Below, piece by piece: positions 1 to 29,075 of a DNA stretch of 64,000 nt. Below the pieces are notes generated by a model. It was not told the DNA's origin. It worked only from the letters and a program-made list of their open reading frames with translations, and did not search any database. Source of the DNA: Tubiluchus corallicola (Eukaryota > Priapulida > Priapulimorpha > Priapulimorphida > Tubiluchidae); assembly GCA_030141605.1 (NCBI GenBank), contig JAQGDQ010000058.1, forward strand, positions 573,352 through 637,351, read 5' to 3'. How positions within the stretch are numbered: the first letter of the stretch is position 1; the number at the start of each line of letters is the position of its first letter. The translations under genes were made by a program, and so were the position numbers.

Positions 1-1204
1 TGCAACAGTCGCTTCCTTTCCGTCTGAAAATGAATCACTGCTTTATTGCGAAGTTGTGTATGTCCGTTTCAAGCAAAGATAAATAAATTGGCAACGAATT
101 TAATTTCAGCGGACTACTACATCTACAGCACTTTTAAAAAGTATATATTTTTATTTATTTTAAACTATTATACGTTTATGTTTTTGTCAATTTGTAATAA
201 TTTCTTGGAACATTTGAAAGACACCCTTGAAATTTTTTTCTTCTTTGAAAAAATTCATTCCTCGACCTGAATCCTCTCTGAACACGGAGTTTCTCTTTAG
301 TAAAAAGCCTCAAGATCAGTTAGTGGCTAGGGAACAATTTTTTCAGTCATAAGCGCTAATATACCCTTCTTAGGATGAAAGAGTGTGAGTAAGTCTAACA
401 ATAATTTTTTTTATTTTACGAAATCGGTATTGTCTATCCTATTGCACTTACTCTGGTCAAGTTGTTCGATTTTCATGACTCCGTAACGATCACCAGTTTT
501 CGTAAAACTCACAGAACCCTAAGTCACAAAAAAATCAGAGTTGTGTAATGAGTATACTGACAAGGTAGCGATAACGCCATTCATTATATATCGTGTTTGA
601 CTGCATGCAGGCAAAAATAAATAAAATCACGTTTTGGAATCTTCTGTCTGGTTTTGTTTCGCGTTTTTTCTGCTCTAGATTAATGGAATATATAAACCAT
701 TAATTAGCTATTTAATCATTTAGTAAAATCCCAAACACTTGACTTAATGTTTGTAGATAGCATCAGTTAGTCAATCGATATTCTGCAGAATACGAAATCA
801 TTTTATTAGACTTTATTGGATTGTAGTGAGGGTGCTCTAGTAGTCAATTTGTGGATTAAAGATTCTAGTTAACGAATGCCTAGCACGTGGTCTACATGTA
901 AATAATTTTTTACCATTACTGCTACCATTATTTTGCAACGCAACGGTCAGCTTAAGCAACACGCCATCATTATTCCCGTCATTATTTACTTCGTTAGCGT
1001 CAATGTTGTCAGCCAACTCGTCTTTGTTTTCTTCTTCTTTGTCATCATCATCATCATAGTAATAGCAACAGCAACAACTACAACAGTATAATGTCATCAT
1101 CGCCGTCACCAACATCGTCAGCATTACTCTTATCATCCTCATCAGCAGTCATGACGTCGTCATCATCATCGAAACAATGCAAGAACAATATGATACATAA
1201 TTAC
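1..1204. other. Intron or downstream part of the GABA-B-like gene; trinucleotide-rich patch
   Basis: I see no exon here. About 1034-1170 is rich in CAT/CAA/GTC trinucleotides, which produces an artificial Asp- and Cys-rich reading frame on the minus strand. Confidence 0.5.
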
Positions 1205-10014
<8,810 letters not shown>

Positions 10015-10261
10015 TAAAAAACCCTCGCAATTAATGCAAAAATGTCTTGGTTACGGTCACTGTTTTCAAAATTACTGACGGAGTAAAAAAACACAGCGAT
10101 TATGTATATTTATTACAAATTTATCACATAATAATCAGTTTAACAAATTTTCGCTCATTATACTTTGTTGATATTGGTAAAATGTGAAACTGAGGTCGTG
10201 TAGATGTGTTTTCTATTTCGGCGATACTGATTTCTCAACTGGACAAGACGTGATACGTTTT

Positions 10262-10273
10262 AGCGCGTGCGCA
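10262..10273 (-). promoter_or_regulatory. NRF-1-like palindrome upstream of the receptor gene
   Basis: The minus strand reads TGCGCACGCGCT, one base from the NRF-1 consensus, about 250 bases upstream of the proposed start codon in an otherwise CpG-poor region. It may mark the promoter of the GABA-B-like gene. This is inference. Confidence 0.25.
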
Positions 10274-11189
10274 GTTTAGTACAGAGCAGTTGGCGTTTAT
10301 TTAGCCCGACCTATGTGACAGCTGACGCAGTGCACAGAGAAAGAATTTAATTTTTGTGCCTTGAATAAAATTGGGCATCATAAAAATGCCTGATAACAAA
10401 ATTGTATTGTACACACGCGAATACAGACTTGACGTGTTTACAACAATTTTGCTCCAAAGGAGTAGATTGGCATCCACAGTTAAGACTATTTCTGAAGCTG
10501 GCAAATGTATGAATTATCAAAGGTTAAAAGGTACGCAGCATCGAGTTGGCCTCACAATCGGTCACCATGTGAACATTTCCTGAAACTGTGTTAGACTTCA
10601 ATGATATGGTAATTCTGAGTTTCAACCAAAGCAGCACTGAAAGCAAAATATGATTGGGTGTCAAAATGTAGTTTAGACGTTATTGATAACCATATCATAA
10701 TTAAAATTGAAAAAACTTTGTACCCGCGAACTATATTAGTTTTGTGTCTCTAACTTATTTTTCTTGCTGAATTTACACGAATTATACAAGACTACGCATC
10801 AAGGATCGCAAAAAGTAAACTTAACATATATAGATTAATCAATTTATTTAAAAATAAACTTTAACAGCAAGAAACAGACATGCAAAACAAAATACAACTT
10901 ATAAAATTTATTCTGCCTAAAAGAAATCGTATGTCGCTAATTCTTTACAGCTATCAGTGATTGACGATTGATCAAGATGTGCAAATTAAGAAGATGTTGT
11001 GCTGTTTACATAATTTGTGTTTTATATGATTCACATTTTACATAAGAGTATGAAACATTGAAATTACGTTTATATGAGGGATTGAAATGTGACAAGTTAG
11101 CACGCAATACTGTGTCCAATTAGGTTGTATGAACATAGTGCGTCGAGTACTCCCGCGACTCAAATCTGTGATCTAAAAGTAAGAGTCTA

Positions 11190-11932
11190 GCCACATTAAC
11201 AAGCTTAAGAACGTCCACAAAAATACCAATATTAGAAGCCTATCGAGATTACAAAACACTGATATTTCTTTATAAATATATCAACAAACTGAGCATTCCA
11301 TTTATAAACAATCCCTTAGCATTCATTCCTGATACCACTTTAAACAATAGAACACACAATTTAAAGCAAATTACAGTAAACAACAAATTTGGAAATAACT
11401 CTATATCAAAACAGGCCATACATTTATGGAACTTACTACCCAGTGAAATAAAACTAATAGAATCTCTCCACCACTTTAAAAAGAAATTAAAAGAATATCT
11501 ATATAACAGGTTTCAACTTCCACATTGTGCATCTGATACTAATTACACAGACTCAATTTTCATCTACCCCCGCCCCTAACTCCATAAAACGATTAAAAAT
11601 GTAAAATTTAAAAAAAATATGTAATGTAAAACATGTTTCTGTTGTGTCATGTTAAATGTATATATAGTGTAAAATATGTCTTGTAAAATTTAATGTTTTT
11701 TTTTATAATATTGTTTTGTAAAAATATTTTAATATTGTGTTTGTAAATATGTTCATTTATTGTATATAATTAGGCCTTAGTTTTACACTTTAGTTTTTTT
11801 CTAGTCTGCACTGGACGCATTTGTCTTGAACAGTGTTGTTTTTAACATTACGCTGAGGATTACTGAGGATATTATAATGAGTGAACCATTTTTAATGACA
11901 AATAAAGAATTTATATATATATATATATGTTT
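11190..11932 (+). mobile_element. 5'-truncated LINE: ORF2 C-terminus and 3'UTR
   Basis: An open frame from about 11190 to the TAA at 11577-11579 contains LEAYRDYKTLIFLYKYINKL and QAIHLWNLLPSEIKLIESL, then FKKKLKEYL. The lWNxLP...FKxxLKxyL pattern is the hallmark of LINE ORF2 ends. An AT-rich 3'UTR with AATAAA near 11902 ends in a TA microsatellite. No reverse transcriptase core is present. It is intergenic between the receptor and the desaturase. Confidence 0.75.
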
Positions 11933-12317
11933 CCTGTTAACACGTGCACGGTAATTAAAGATAATAATTAACCTTTATGGCTAAATTTAAAAAAAAATTA
12001 CGTTTATCTTAGGTTAGGAGTTACTTGGCGATTTTACAATGACAATAGTTCTTTTAGTATCACTCTTGTTACTCAGAAAAACATTTCAGATAAAGCAGTA
12101 CTAACATATTTGAGCTTACAAGTTCTCAAGTGCGTTTTAGTTAGGACTTACACAGTTCATGGCTTGTGAAAGATGAATGAAATGATTGGAATTTCAGTGA
12201 TTATCTATGTCTATCACATCCATTCTCTTACAATTTTGTCTTTTGGAAAACGTATAAATGATCACTTTTTGTCAGAAGCATTCATTACATGAGTTGCACA
12301 ATGTAGTCTAGTTTCAG

Positions 12318-14660
12318 AAAAGTGGAGCCCAAGAGGCGTTTTTTTTTCTAAAAGTGGGCAATATAGCTAGTCTTATCAATTTGACTATGCTGAACTCGAA
12401 AACTCTGTTACCAGCTAAAAAAGGCTAAAAAAACAAAAAAGTGCCTCCAAATTTTTGCACAAACAACGTAAATTAAGAGAAATTTTCAGAAAATTAACAT
12501 TAAGAAGTCAACATGACATTTATTCCAGAGTAGTTGGATCCGAGGAATGCATTTCTGTCATTTCCATTTCAAAAATGACTACCGTTTTGAAAATGGCCGC
12601 GACAATAATGAAATAATGCTGCCGATCAAGCAGTTTCATTAAACGCCTATAAATTTAATTGATAGTTTTGAAAACCATGTCCTAACTGTTAGCCGCAGTT
12701 AATATGAAAACTTTGGTGTCAAGATACAGATTAGATTTTCAGTTTCAAGGAGTCAATTCCTGGCGCTCAGAAACACTTATGACATCACCTCAGTTAGGAT
12801 TCTAAGATATCTGCCAAAATACTTGCAGCCGCTATTGTAATATATTAGCTATATCGTCCGACCTAAGGTAAATAGGATGATGATATTAGTATCTAGATGT
12901 AGGCTGTAAAGATCAAGAATTTAGGGTAATACCAATATGACCAACATTTTCAAAATGGTAACTGTTGCTAGATTATAAAAACTATATCTTTTGCCTTATT
13001 AAAATGTGGATGCCATTGATTCTGAAACAAATAAGTTCTGTAAACAGTCCTTACCAATACTGTTTGCGACCAGACTTCAGTTTTTACAGAAAGAGAAAAA
13101 AAATGGCTTGGCCCACATAACAGAAACATTTGTATCTTTAAAAACAGTACTAGAGCAGAACTATTGCCTGAACTCATGCCTGTGCTGAAACTGTACTCCT
13201 GTATCACAAAGCAGGCACGTTGACGTCAGTTTGCAAAGCATGTAGGCTTGTTCTCTAGAAAGGAAAGTTTTTTTTGGTGACAGTTCCTCCAACATACACC
13301 ACACTGTTGGGGCACCAGAGGAGTGGTATATCAGGCAGTACTGTTAGTTCAGGCATTGATCACTACCCTAGCACTACCCTGGCAGCCACCTAGAAATGGA
13401 CCTGGATCCCAAAATAATAGTCTCTTGTAAAACTGCGAAAAAACTTGCTCATGTCGTCTAAAAGTTACAATACTTTGCATAAACCTAAAACCCACCAAAA
13501 TGATTAATTTTGGACATGAGGCCAAACGAAAATCATCCAATATTGCCCCCATTTCAAAATGGCCTAGAAGATGGAAGGCTGTTGCTAGTTCTTTAAAGCC
13601 GTTTCTTAGCTGCTTGAGCACATTAGTGTTTTAAGCGTTAGTTATGTCTTGCTTGACCCTTGCATGGCACCAAAATCATCATCTTATCTGTTCTAATAGT
13701 TAAGATTAACCTAGCGAGCCATCCTATTGGTCAACTTGAAAATGGCGTCCATATTGGAGGATTTTTTCATCCAAAATTAATCACCTTGATATTCTTGCGT
13801 GCTAAGTTTCATAAATTTTAGGCGAAATGAGTAATTTTTCACGATTCTGCTGGTCTATACGTCGGGTACGAGGCGGCCATTTTTCTTTTTGCTTATTTCT
13901 TATTATTATTAGTCTAGCAGTATTTAGTTTCAACAAGGTCGAATTAATAAAAATGACTTGCTTTTTGTTTTTGTAATAAATCTTTAAGTGAAACAGGTAA
14001 TATAATCGGCATAATTTCGTTTTGTGTGATGGCCATTTTGAAAACCACGGCCATTTTTGTAGCAAAAGTAACAGAAATGGATTGGAAACGTGCTGGAATA
14101 GATGTCATCATTGATTCATAATATCAATTTTCTGGGAACCTGTTTTGATTTACATTGTGCGCGCAGTCTTTGCAGTCATTCGATTTTTTGCGTTTTTTAC
14201 CATTTTTCGTTCATTTTTCAAGTCGGCAACAGCTTTTTTTCGGATTCAGCGTAGTGTCATTGATAAGACAGGCTATAATGCCCACTTTTAGGAAAAAATA
14301 CCCCTAGAACTTTATAGCTGTACCTTTTCATGATTTTCTTCTAATCTAGTGGCGGACAGTTTGAAAGAGATCGTCATTTATTAATGAAAATTACAGAAAT
14401 GGTTTTCACGGGTCTAACTGCCATCAAATGGCTATCATAATGGTTTTTCAATGTTAATTTTATGGAAATTCCTCTTAATTTACGTTGTTTGTGCAAACAC
14501 ATGGCGGGAATCTTGTTTTTAAGTGCGTTTTTAACCACTTTTCGCTAATTTTTCCAGCTGGCAACAGATTTTTTCGGATTCAGCATAGTCAAATTGATAA
14601 GGCTGGCAATGTTGCCCACTTTTAGAAAAAGACACCCATAGAACTTTTTGGAAGCACGTT
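12318..14660. repeat. Cluster of inverted repeats (foldback-like, AAAATGGCC-type family)
   Basis: A left arm of about 12318-12655 is matched in reverse complement by two right copies, about 13990-14320 and 14385-14660. An exact 26-bp inverted match lies at 12454-12479 and 14472-14497. Further inside, about 13497-13590 and 13740-13790 are also inverted copies of each other. AAAATGGCC-like words recur throughout. No coding capacity is seen. A non-autonomous DNA element family with nested insertions is likely. Confidence 0.65.
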
Positions 14661-14699
14661 TTTCAGGATTTGGGCCTGGACAAGCCAATTAGGCATTCT

Positions 14700-17079
14700 A
14701 GTCGTGAGACATTTAAAAAGCAGGAATGATGAGAAAATAGAAAATTTAAAGGACAAGAAAACGGATACCTGAAGTAGGTTTCAAAAAATCGCCTTAAAAA
14801 TTATATTACTTTACAGCGGTTTTATGCATATATCGTACTCGCGCTGAAAGGATTTTTTGTTGATTGCATTTTAAATCTCCAGCAGTACTATTCCGACGGC
14901 GCCATTATGTGACGACACCTACACAAACGTAAAGCAGGGAAAAAAGAAATGTTAAATTATGCCCCAAAAAACTTTCCATGCAAATCTATATTACTTAGCA
15001 TTTCGCTTACCTGCTGGAAAGACCTGTAACTAGAAATAATAATTTAAAATGTTCGTGCCAATTGATAAAATGTCTTTGACTCGCCCTTCAGGGTGCGCCA
15101 CTCACTACACAAAAATGTATTTTTAATCTTATTGACATGATACGGTAATTTAAAATTTTACTTAGTTGGTAACGTGTGTGCTACGAAAGCTCTGATTATT
15201 TTTCACACTTCACGCATTGTTATCTAAACGTGTTTCAAACGACCTACCATTAAAATGGCTGCGGTCATCGCGGAAGTTTAAATTAACAAGTTATATACAG
15301 CGTTACTGCCGAAGCAAGCCCTGCATGCAGAAAGGCAGTATGTAAGTGGTATCAAATTTCAAGACGAACTTTTTAAGCTTTATATAAGTAAAGGTTTTTT
15401 GTGCTTTAACAACACTGCAACAATGAAGCAGCTCAGCGCGAGATACCAGTGACGTCATGTTAAAACTTTCGTACCTCGTTACTAATAATTTTTCATCTGT
15501 CGCATTGAAAATGGAAAGATTCCAATGTTTGAACAGCCATAACTCATAAAAGAATCACCTTTATTAATTCTAGTGTATGAAAGTCAGTAAACACCATAAA
15601 CTTGGGTAGACTGGTAATTACAGGATAGCAAAAAGACAAAAATATGAATCACGAGTCAGGAGGCACTTTTGCAATTCTTTGCACATAAAATTGCTAACAT
15701 TTAAAATAGGATTATCAACTTTATAGGCAGAGAAATGCAGAAAAAAGACATATTTGTTTGTATGCCACTGTTTTAAATACTAGTCAAGTGCTTCAAGAAA
15801 AAAACTAATAATCTACACACATGTAACTGGCTGGACAAATTTGTATTTCAAATAAAGCGTGTTAATTTGTAACGTTGTGCCTGTATTATTGATCAATGAA
15901 CGTACTACTGCTGCTACTAATACTAGATATTAATATGATTTTATGTCTTTATTGTACTGATATTAGTATGGCTATCTTATCAATAAAGCTATGGATCAAG
16001 TCAGTTCTCACTGAGAAAAGTAATCAAATGTCAGAAAAACACACTGAACAGTTTTTTAATGTGAATAAAAACAAAAATCTGAAGTATAAATTATTTTTGT
16101 TTCATTAGAAAACTTGGACTTTTTTACTTGAACATCATTTAAATCTCTAGACATTGCTTTTTTTTCTTATTTACATTTGGCATCATTAACAACATATGAA
16201 TCTATTTTCATGGTAGAAAGTTTTATTTCAATGCAGAGAGAAAAAAATTTGAATGATTTTATTAAAAGAGCTTACTTTTTGACCATGCGCTTATATTTTT
16301 GCATCAGCTTTGCCAAAGTGTCTGTCTTAATTATCGCATCAGTGATACATGAACAATGAAACACTATTGCAAAAACTGTAATACAAGAAAGGGCAAAAGA
16401 ATAAGCATCTTGCATTTATCTTATTAACGAAATTTAAATTTATACGTATCACAAAGCATTGCAAGCCGTCAACACACACAAATGCATAATCTAAAATCGA
16501 CGGCATGACTGCGTAACCCGTTATTAACAAAAATAAAACATAAGAGTGAAAATTTAACACTAAGTAGAATTTACAATACATGAGCGTAAGTAAACAACTC
16601 ATTTTTAAATTGACAGATTCAAATTGTGCAAAATATTCAGAGAGAGCCATTTTGCAATTCCCTTTCAATACATTATAAAAGCTTATAAATAATTCCGGCT
16701 CTTGTGACAATATAGCTGACATTGCTCTAATGCTGTTGCTATTGGTGACATATTATCAAACCGTTGGTTGCTAACTTATAGCTATCGAAAAACACTAGCT
16801 CTGTATTGACGTCTAGGGCGAGCAGACTAGGGTCTGAAGTGGAGGTCTGCAGAGTTGAATAGCATGTTTGATCATCTCTTTTTGTGGGCGTAATCATTCA
16901 GTTTTCTTGCTGATACAGATTGCCGTAAAACGTATAGTTTGATTTAGAAGCGAACTTTGAACCCAGCCGGCAGTTCGAGAGCTAAATGTACTACTTCGTT
17001 GACTCCCTCCGAACAAGACTGTCAACATAATTACACATACCACAAATCAGACTTGCAGACCGGGAAATTTCTGTATTGC
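14700..17079. other. Intergenic stretch without recognised features
   Basis: AT-rich sequence. A 127-codon open frame on the minus strand (16339-16722) has no family signature and no splice or promoter support. Confidence 0.5.
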
Positions 17080-17266
17080 TATAAAAGCGCGTATCATCAG
17101 TTACATTTTGGGAAATCCTGTACATTTTCACAGGAAAAGCCGGAATTGTGCTCTGTACTATAGTGTGTAAATCAGCAATCAACAGCAGTGGACTGTGTCA
17201 CTGTGGTGTAGTGTATGCATATACTTATTCTTATGTGATCAACCTTTTATCTAAGTATAAGTAAAG
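17080..17266 (+). promoter_or_regulatory. Candidate promoter and 5'UTR exon of the desaturase gene
   Basis: TATAAAAG at 17080-17087 is followed by a possible untranslated exon ending at a consensus donor (AAAG|GTAAGC, junction after 17266). The coding exon downstream starts right after a strong acceptor, so an upstream non-coding exon is required if that acceptor is used. The link between the two is inferred. Confidence 0.3.
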
Positions 17267-17849
17267 GTAAGCAATGTATTCTTCTCTTTACGTTATCTTG
17301 TTGTTTACTTGATGTAAATGTATGTGTACTACAGAAAGTATAGTACGTAGTTTCATTGACTAACAGCACAATAAATACACGTATGCGGAACATTAATACC
17401 ATATGAGGAGATAAGAAAATACTGAAGTATTAAGAGAAAACAAGGTCACTAAAAAATGTGTGCAGATATAACTTCTGAAATTCATTGAAGAATATGATAA
17501 AAAACACGAGGATATTCATTTCAACTGATTTTGAAAATTTTGAAAATTGTTTATTACTGCTTTTACCGTAATAATAATTTACTGACACGCGTTATAAAGT
17601 TATTGCGGAAGCTGAGTCTGAAAATGTAACAATTTAGATCTGATTTTGGAATTCGCAGTTTTCTCTTCTGAGTGGGTCTATGCATGACACGCCTTCTAGA
17701 ACTTTCGCAAGCGCCATAATCAAACATTGCACTTATCTATAAACTGCGTAAGCATGGGTGTGTAAGCATTAACTGAGCATTTGGCTTACACATGCTAAGA
17801 AGTAATAAATTATGGTATGATAGAGTGCGAAGTAGCCAATTGCGATGTT

Positions 17850-17930
17850 ACGTGATACTGTGTGGTGTGGTGTGCTGTGGTACGTGCAATGTGCTGTAAT
17901 TTGGTGTGGTGTGACTCCGTGTGATATAAA
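17850..17930. repeat. Degenerate GTGTG-rich tract
   Basis: Low-complexity TGTGGTGTGGTGTG-like sequence in the spacer or 5'UTR intron upstream of the desaturase. Confidence 0.6.
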
Positions 17931-18257
17931 AGCACGACGTAAATGGCACAAGATGTACGACTTACGATATATCGATACAGTACGATTGCACAGTTGATAT
18001 ATTTTGCCAGTGTACTTGCAGTAAACAGGAGTTAATAATAAAATGATTTTCAAACACAAAAGGGTAAAAAATTCTCTGTTTAAAATCAATAAAAACAGAG
18101 TTTTGTTTTTTTGTGTATAAAGCTTTACACTGAAATGTCTAATTTTGCGTTAGATATTTTTGTTTTGTTAGATACTTTTGATCGGTTCTGTCAACAATTA
18201 AATACAAGCGTAAATTCTAAGGAGCGGTTTCCTCATCTTTTAAGTCTCTTTTTTTTC

Positions 18258-18260
18258 AGC
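18258..18260 (+). other. 3' splice acceptor immediately before the desaturase start codon
   Basis: A pyrimidine run and CAG end at 18259, then one base, then the ATG. It fixes the start codon and implies a 5'UTR intron. Confidence 0.7.
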
Positions 18261-19625
18261 ATGACTGGTTCGCACTCAACTCTCTCAAACGGTGGGCTAA
18301 AACAAAACTGTTATACAGTAAACAAAGATAATAAGAAAAACGAAAACACTGTTGTCAATAGAATCAAAACTTGCAATAGTAAACCATTAGTAGAAGATAT
18401 CAGCAAAAGCGCCACGCCACATAAGGAAAACGTCGTAGGAATAGATGGAATCTGGTACGATGTAGAGAAGTTTTATCAACACCACCCCGGCGGACCAATC
18501 ATCAAGAAATTTTTCGGAAAAGATGCCACATCCGTCTTCTATGCTTTTCATAAGAGTGACGAGGTATTGAAACGCAGACAGCGCGTAGGAAAATATGTTA
18601 GAAATTTTGATGATCCGGCTACCAAAGCATTTGAAGGGCTACGGCGTTTCTTCGAGGAGAGCGGTTTATTTGAGACCAACTACAGATGGTACGCTATGAA
18701 ATTTGTTGTTGCCGTTCTCCTACTTGCTGTAGTTTTTGCTATTGTGATTTATGGTGTAGGTGGGGGGTGGGGCTGTTGCTTTGCTGGGTTGGTTTTAGCA
18801 GCTTTTTGGCAACAGTGTGGCTTTCTCATGCACGATACTATGCACACGCAAGTTACACGCGTGCGCACATACGATCACATCCTAGGCACTATAACCGGTA
18901 CCATCTGCGTGGGCATGAGCGGCACCTGGTGGAGAGATGAACACTTTCTCCACCACTCGCTCACTAACGTCGTCGACTATGCTGAAGAGTTTGCCGATCC
19001 TCAAATGTGGGAGACGGTCTGGGCACAAAACGAGAAACTCTTTCCATATTTTCAAACACTATTTCAGCTAATCGCCATAAGAGTGCAGCACATAACGTTT
19101 CTCCCCATCTGTGTTTTCTTCGGACGCATCGCCATTGTTATTGACAGTTTCACCACTGAGCGTCATTGGTACGAATGGCTATCTGGAGCACTTCACTGGT
19201 CTTGGGTGTTTCTGCTACTGTCACTTACCGCATCATGGCGGGAGGCAGGCATTTTGTATGCTGCTGCTGCTATAGGTGAGGGGGTGCTACACATACAACT
19301 ATTAATCAGTCACTATGCCAAGCCGTTTCAGGTTAAGAGTAATATGCATGAGATGGAATTTTGTCGCTTCCAAGCGGAAGCCAACATCAATATTGTGAAT
19401 CCGGTCTGGATGGACTGGTTCCACGGAGGTCTAAATCTGCATCTGGAACACCACTTGTTTCCCAGGTTACCCCGGCATAATCTCAGGCGTGCTCAGCCGT
19501 ATGTGAGGAGGACTTGCCAAAAAGTGGGAATCGAGTACGATGAATGCACCTGGTTCGAGGCTATCAAACGAACATTAGCGCAACTTCGTAAAATGTCGAA
19601 TCACTTTAAACTTGATCCTCGCTAG
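18261..19625 (+). CDS. Front-end fatty-acyl (or sphingoid) desaturase with N-terminal cytochrome b5 domain
   Basis: A single uninterrupted exon of 454 codons. The start at 18261 is chosen because CTCTTTTTTTTCAG|C directly precedes the ATG, so the 50 in-frame codons upstream are intron, and 454 aa is the usual family length. A polar extension of about 60 aa precedes the cytochrome b5 domain, whose haem motif HPGG is at 75-78 with a second likely haem His at 97. The iron boxes are HDTMH at 191-195, HFLHH at 228-232 and HLEHH at 394-398. Hydrophobic segments lie at about 147-190 and 263-350. Such enzymes sit in the ER membrane, take electrons through the fused b5 and add a double bond near the carboxyl end of long-chain acyl groups. 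Regiospecificity (delta 4, 5, 6 or 8) cannot be read. The third box has His where front-end enzymes usually have Gln. The tail HHLFPRLPRHNLR is canonical. Confidence 0.95.
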   Translation: MTGSHSTLSNGGLKQNCYTVNKDNKKNENTVVNRIKTCNSKPLVEDISKSATPHKENVVGIDGIWYDVEKFYQHHPGGPIIKKFFGKDATSVFYAFHKSDEVLKRRQRVGKYVRNFDDPATKAFEGLRRFFEESGLFETNYRWYAMKFVVAVLLLAVVFAIVIYGVGGGWGCCFAGLVLAAFWQQCGFLMHDTMHTQVTRVRTYDHILGTITGTICVGMSGTWWRDEHFLHHSLTNVVDYAEEFADPQMWETVWAQNEKLFPYFQTLFQLIAIRVQHITFLPICVFFGRIAIVIDSFTTERHWYEWLSGALHWSWVFLLLSLTASWREAGILYAAAAIGEGVLHIQLLISHYAKPFQVKSNMHEMEFCRFQAEANINIVNPVWMDWFHGGLNLHLEHHLFPRLPRHNLRRAQPYVRRTCQKVGIEYDECTWFEAIKRTLAQLRKMSNHFKLDPR

Positions 19626-20217
19626 TGCCACTTTAGATGCTGATTAGTTAGTGCTTTCACAAATTTCCCTAAAATATTTGATCAATTGGTACCCCTGTCA
19701 GAATCAGATGTGCGTAGTTGCTCATCTTGGGCGCGTGACTTCTTCGACACAAGGCTGAGCAAATTCTGTCTGTGGTTAACTACACACTGCTACATTTATC
19801 ACATTTCGTGGAAATAATCAAGGAGCATACCTCAGAAATTTATAAAAGCAAACTGCACACTCGTAAAAATAATCAAGAAGCATACTTCAAAAATTTATAA
19901 AAACAAACAAACTTTCTTTAATATATTAACTAAACTTAACTAAATTTAATAGAAACTTAACATAAGATTTAATGTTAAAAATAAACAGCCAGTTTGGCTG
20001 CTTCCACAACAGGGAACCATCTTGCTCTCAAAATTTAGTTTGGCAGTCTCGCGAATCTCACACAGCCTGCAATCTTAGGGTATGATCGGAGCAGCGCCCT
20101 GAAAACTCTTTTTACTTTATTGAAGTAAATAATTTAACCCACAGTTTCTTGTGCTCTGGTTATCTTACTTTTTCGGGTGCCAAAACTATGGGTCCCCGAA
20201 CTAACGGTTTCCCTATG

Positions 20218-20271
20218 AATAAACTATAATAGCGTGTTTACTGTGTAAAAGAATTGTGAAACGGCAATAAA
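20218..20271 (+). terminator. Candidate polyadenylation signals of the desaturase mRNA
   Basis: AATAAA occurs at 20218-20223 and 20266-20271, about 600 bases after the stop. An earlier AATAAA is at 19980-19985. Which one is used cannot be told. Confidence 0.3.
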
Positions 20272-21328
20272 GTTAATCTACAAAACTGTAATGATTGTCA
20301 CTGCTAAATGTTGACATAGTTCATCTTAGTAGTAAGTTCAAGTCAAATTTAAATTCTTTTGAAAGTTCACTATGTACATTATGTGTTGTGTTGCTGTACA
20401 TATTAAGTAAGATTGCAATAATCGCTGTAAGAAAATTTCTCAATTGTGAAGATTTCTCAATTTCATACCGACGATATTGTTGTGCTGCGTGATAGCTGTA
20501 ATTAATATAAGATTTTTATACCTCAAATTTTAAAATACGTTTGAACATAAACGAGCTTGTTATTTTTATATTTATAATTACACAACAATGCAATAGTACT
20601 ATGCCATTGTCGTCATGGCCGCTACACTCTTGTGCCGCCAAAATGACGACCATATGTGATGAAAACAGCCTGTAATAAGGCCTGCAACGGCATCATCAAC
20701 AACCAAGAGACCGCCTGTTGAAAATGACAATAAAACACTAATGACCGAGAGACAGAGTCTGTAATCAGACGTCATCGGCAGAGAGTAAGGAACATGTAAT
20801 TTATTTTAACCTAACTTAACCAAACCTTATTTAGGAACGCAAATGTTATAGAACCTAGCGGGCTAGAAGCCTCGCACGTATATAGCAGATCAGAAACCTT
20901 GTCAATGTCAATGTCAGAGATTGTTTATGTTCATGTCGTTTTGAGACAAAACACCTCAAGTCCAAATCACGAAAAAGCCCCGAGGTTTGGTCGAAGTTTT
21001 GCCATACCTTCGATTACACCATAATCTTTAGACGTAAACTTTGGACTATCTATTTAGTTATTAAAATGTAAACTACCTGTTTAGTTTTGCCACTAATAGT
21101 AATCCTTGAACAAACAACAGTATAGGTGGGCCCACATATCAGCTGGCAAGTAGTCACGTAAATGCGTTTCTTATGTTCTGCAGAAACGAAATACATAAAG
21201 TACGCTACAGTCAAAAAGTAAAACTGTACATAACACGAAAGTGAAAAAAGCTCTGTTTATCATTAAAGCGTCCTTGCAAGAAATAGTTTCGTTCTACAAC
21301 TTATAGCTAGGCCTATTCATTGAAAATA
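20272..21328. other. Intergenic stretch between desaturase and beta-lactamase-like gene
   Basis: No coding or repeat feature recognised. Its right part should hold the promoter of the beta-lactamase-like gene, but no TATA box or CpG island stands out. Confidence 0.4.
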
Positions 21329-28840
<7,512 letters not shown>

Positions 28841-29032
28841 TTTGTAACAATATTATACATAGTTATGATGTATTTCATAATATTTTCATACTGTGTACGA
28901 GAGCAACACAGGATGTAGTATCTAACAATGATATAATTTGCGTACAAGTACGTGTATTTTGAAAATATGTAACTTTTGGGATCACATAGACTTCTTCCGG
29001 AGCTAAATTACTAACTGAAAGATAAATGCACT

Positions 29033-29042
29033 AGACACACGC

Positions 29043-29075
<33 letters not shown>

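Noticed and set aside
837-1142. Minus-strand frame with Cys-, Tyr- and Asp-runs
   Set aside because: Caused by CAT/CAA trinucleotide-rich DNA, not a receptor exon.
10301-10583. Overlapping 67- and 70-codon frames on both strands as extra receptor exons
   Set aside because: Neither resembles a flytrap or signal sequence, and a better start exon lies at 9984-10014.
16339-16722. 127-codon minus-strand frame
   Set aside because: No family signature, AT-driven composition, no promoter or splice support.
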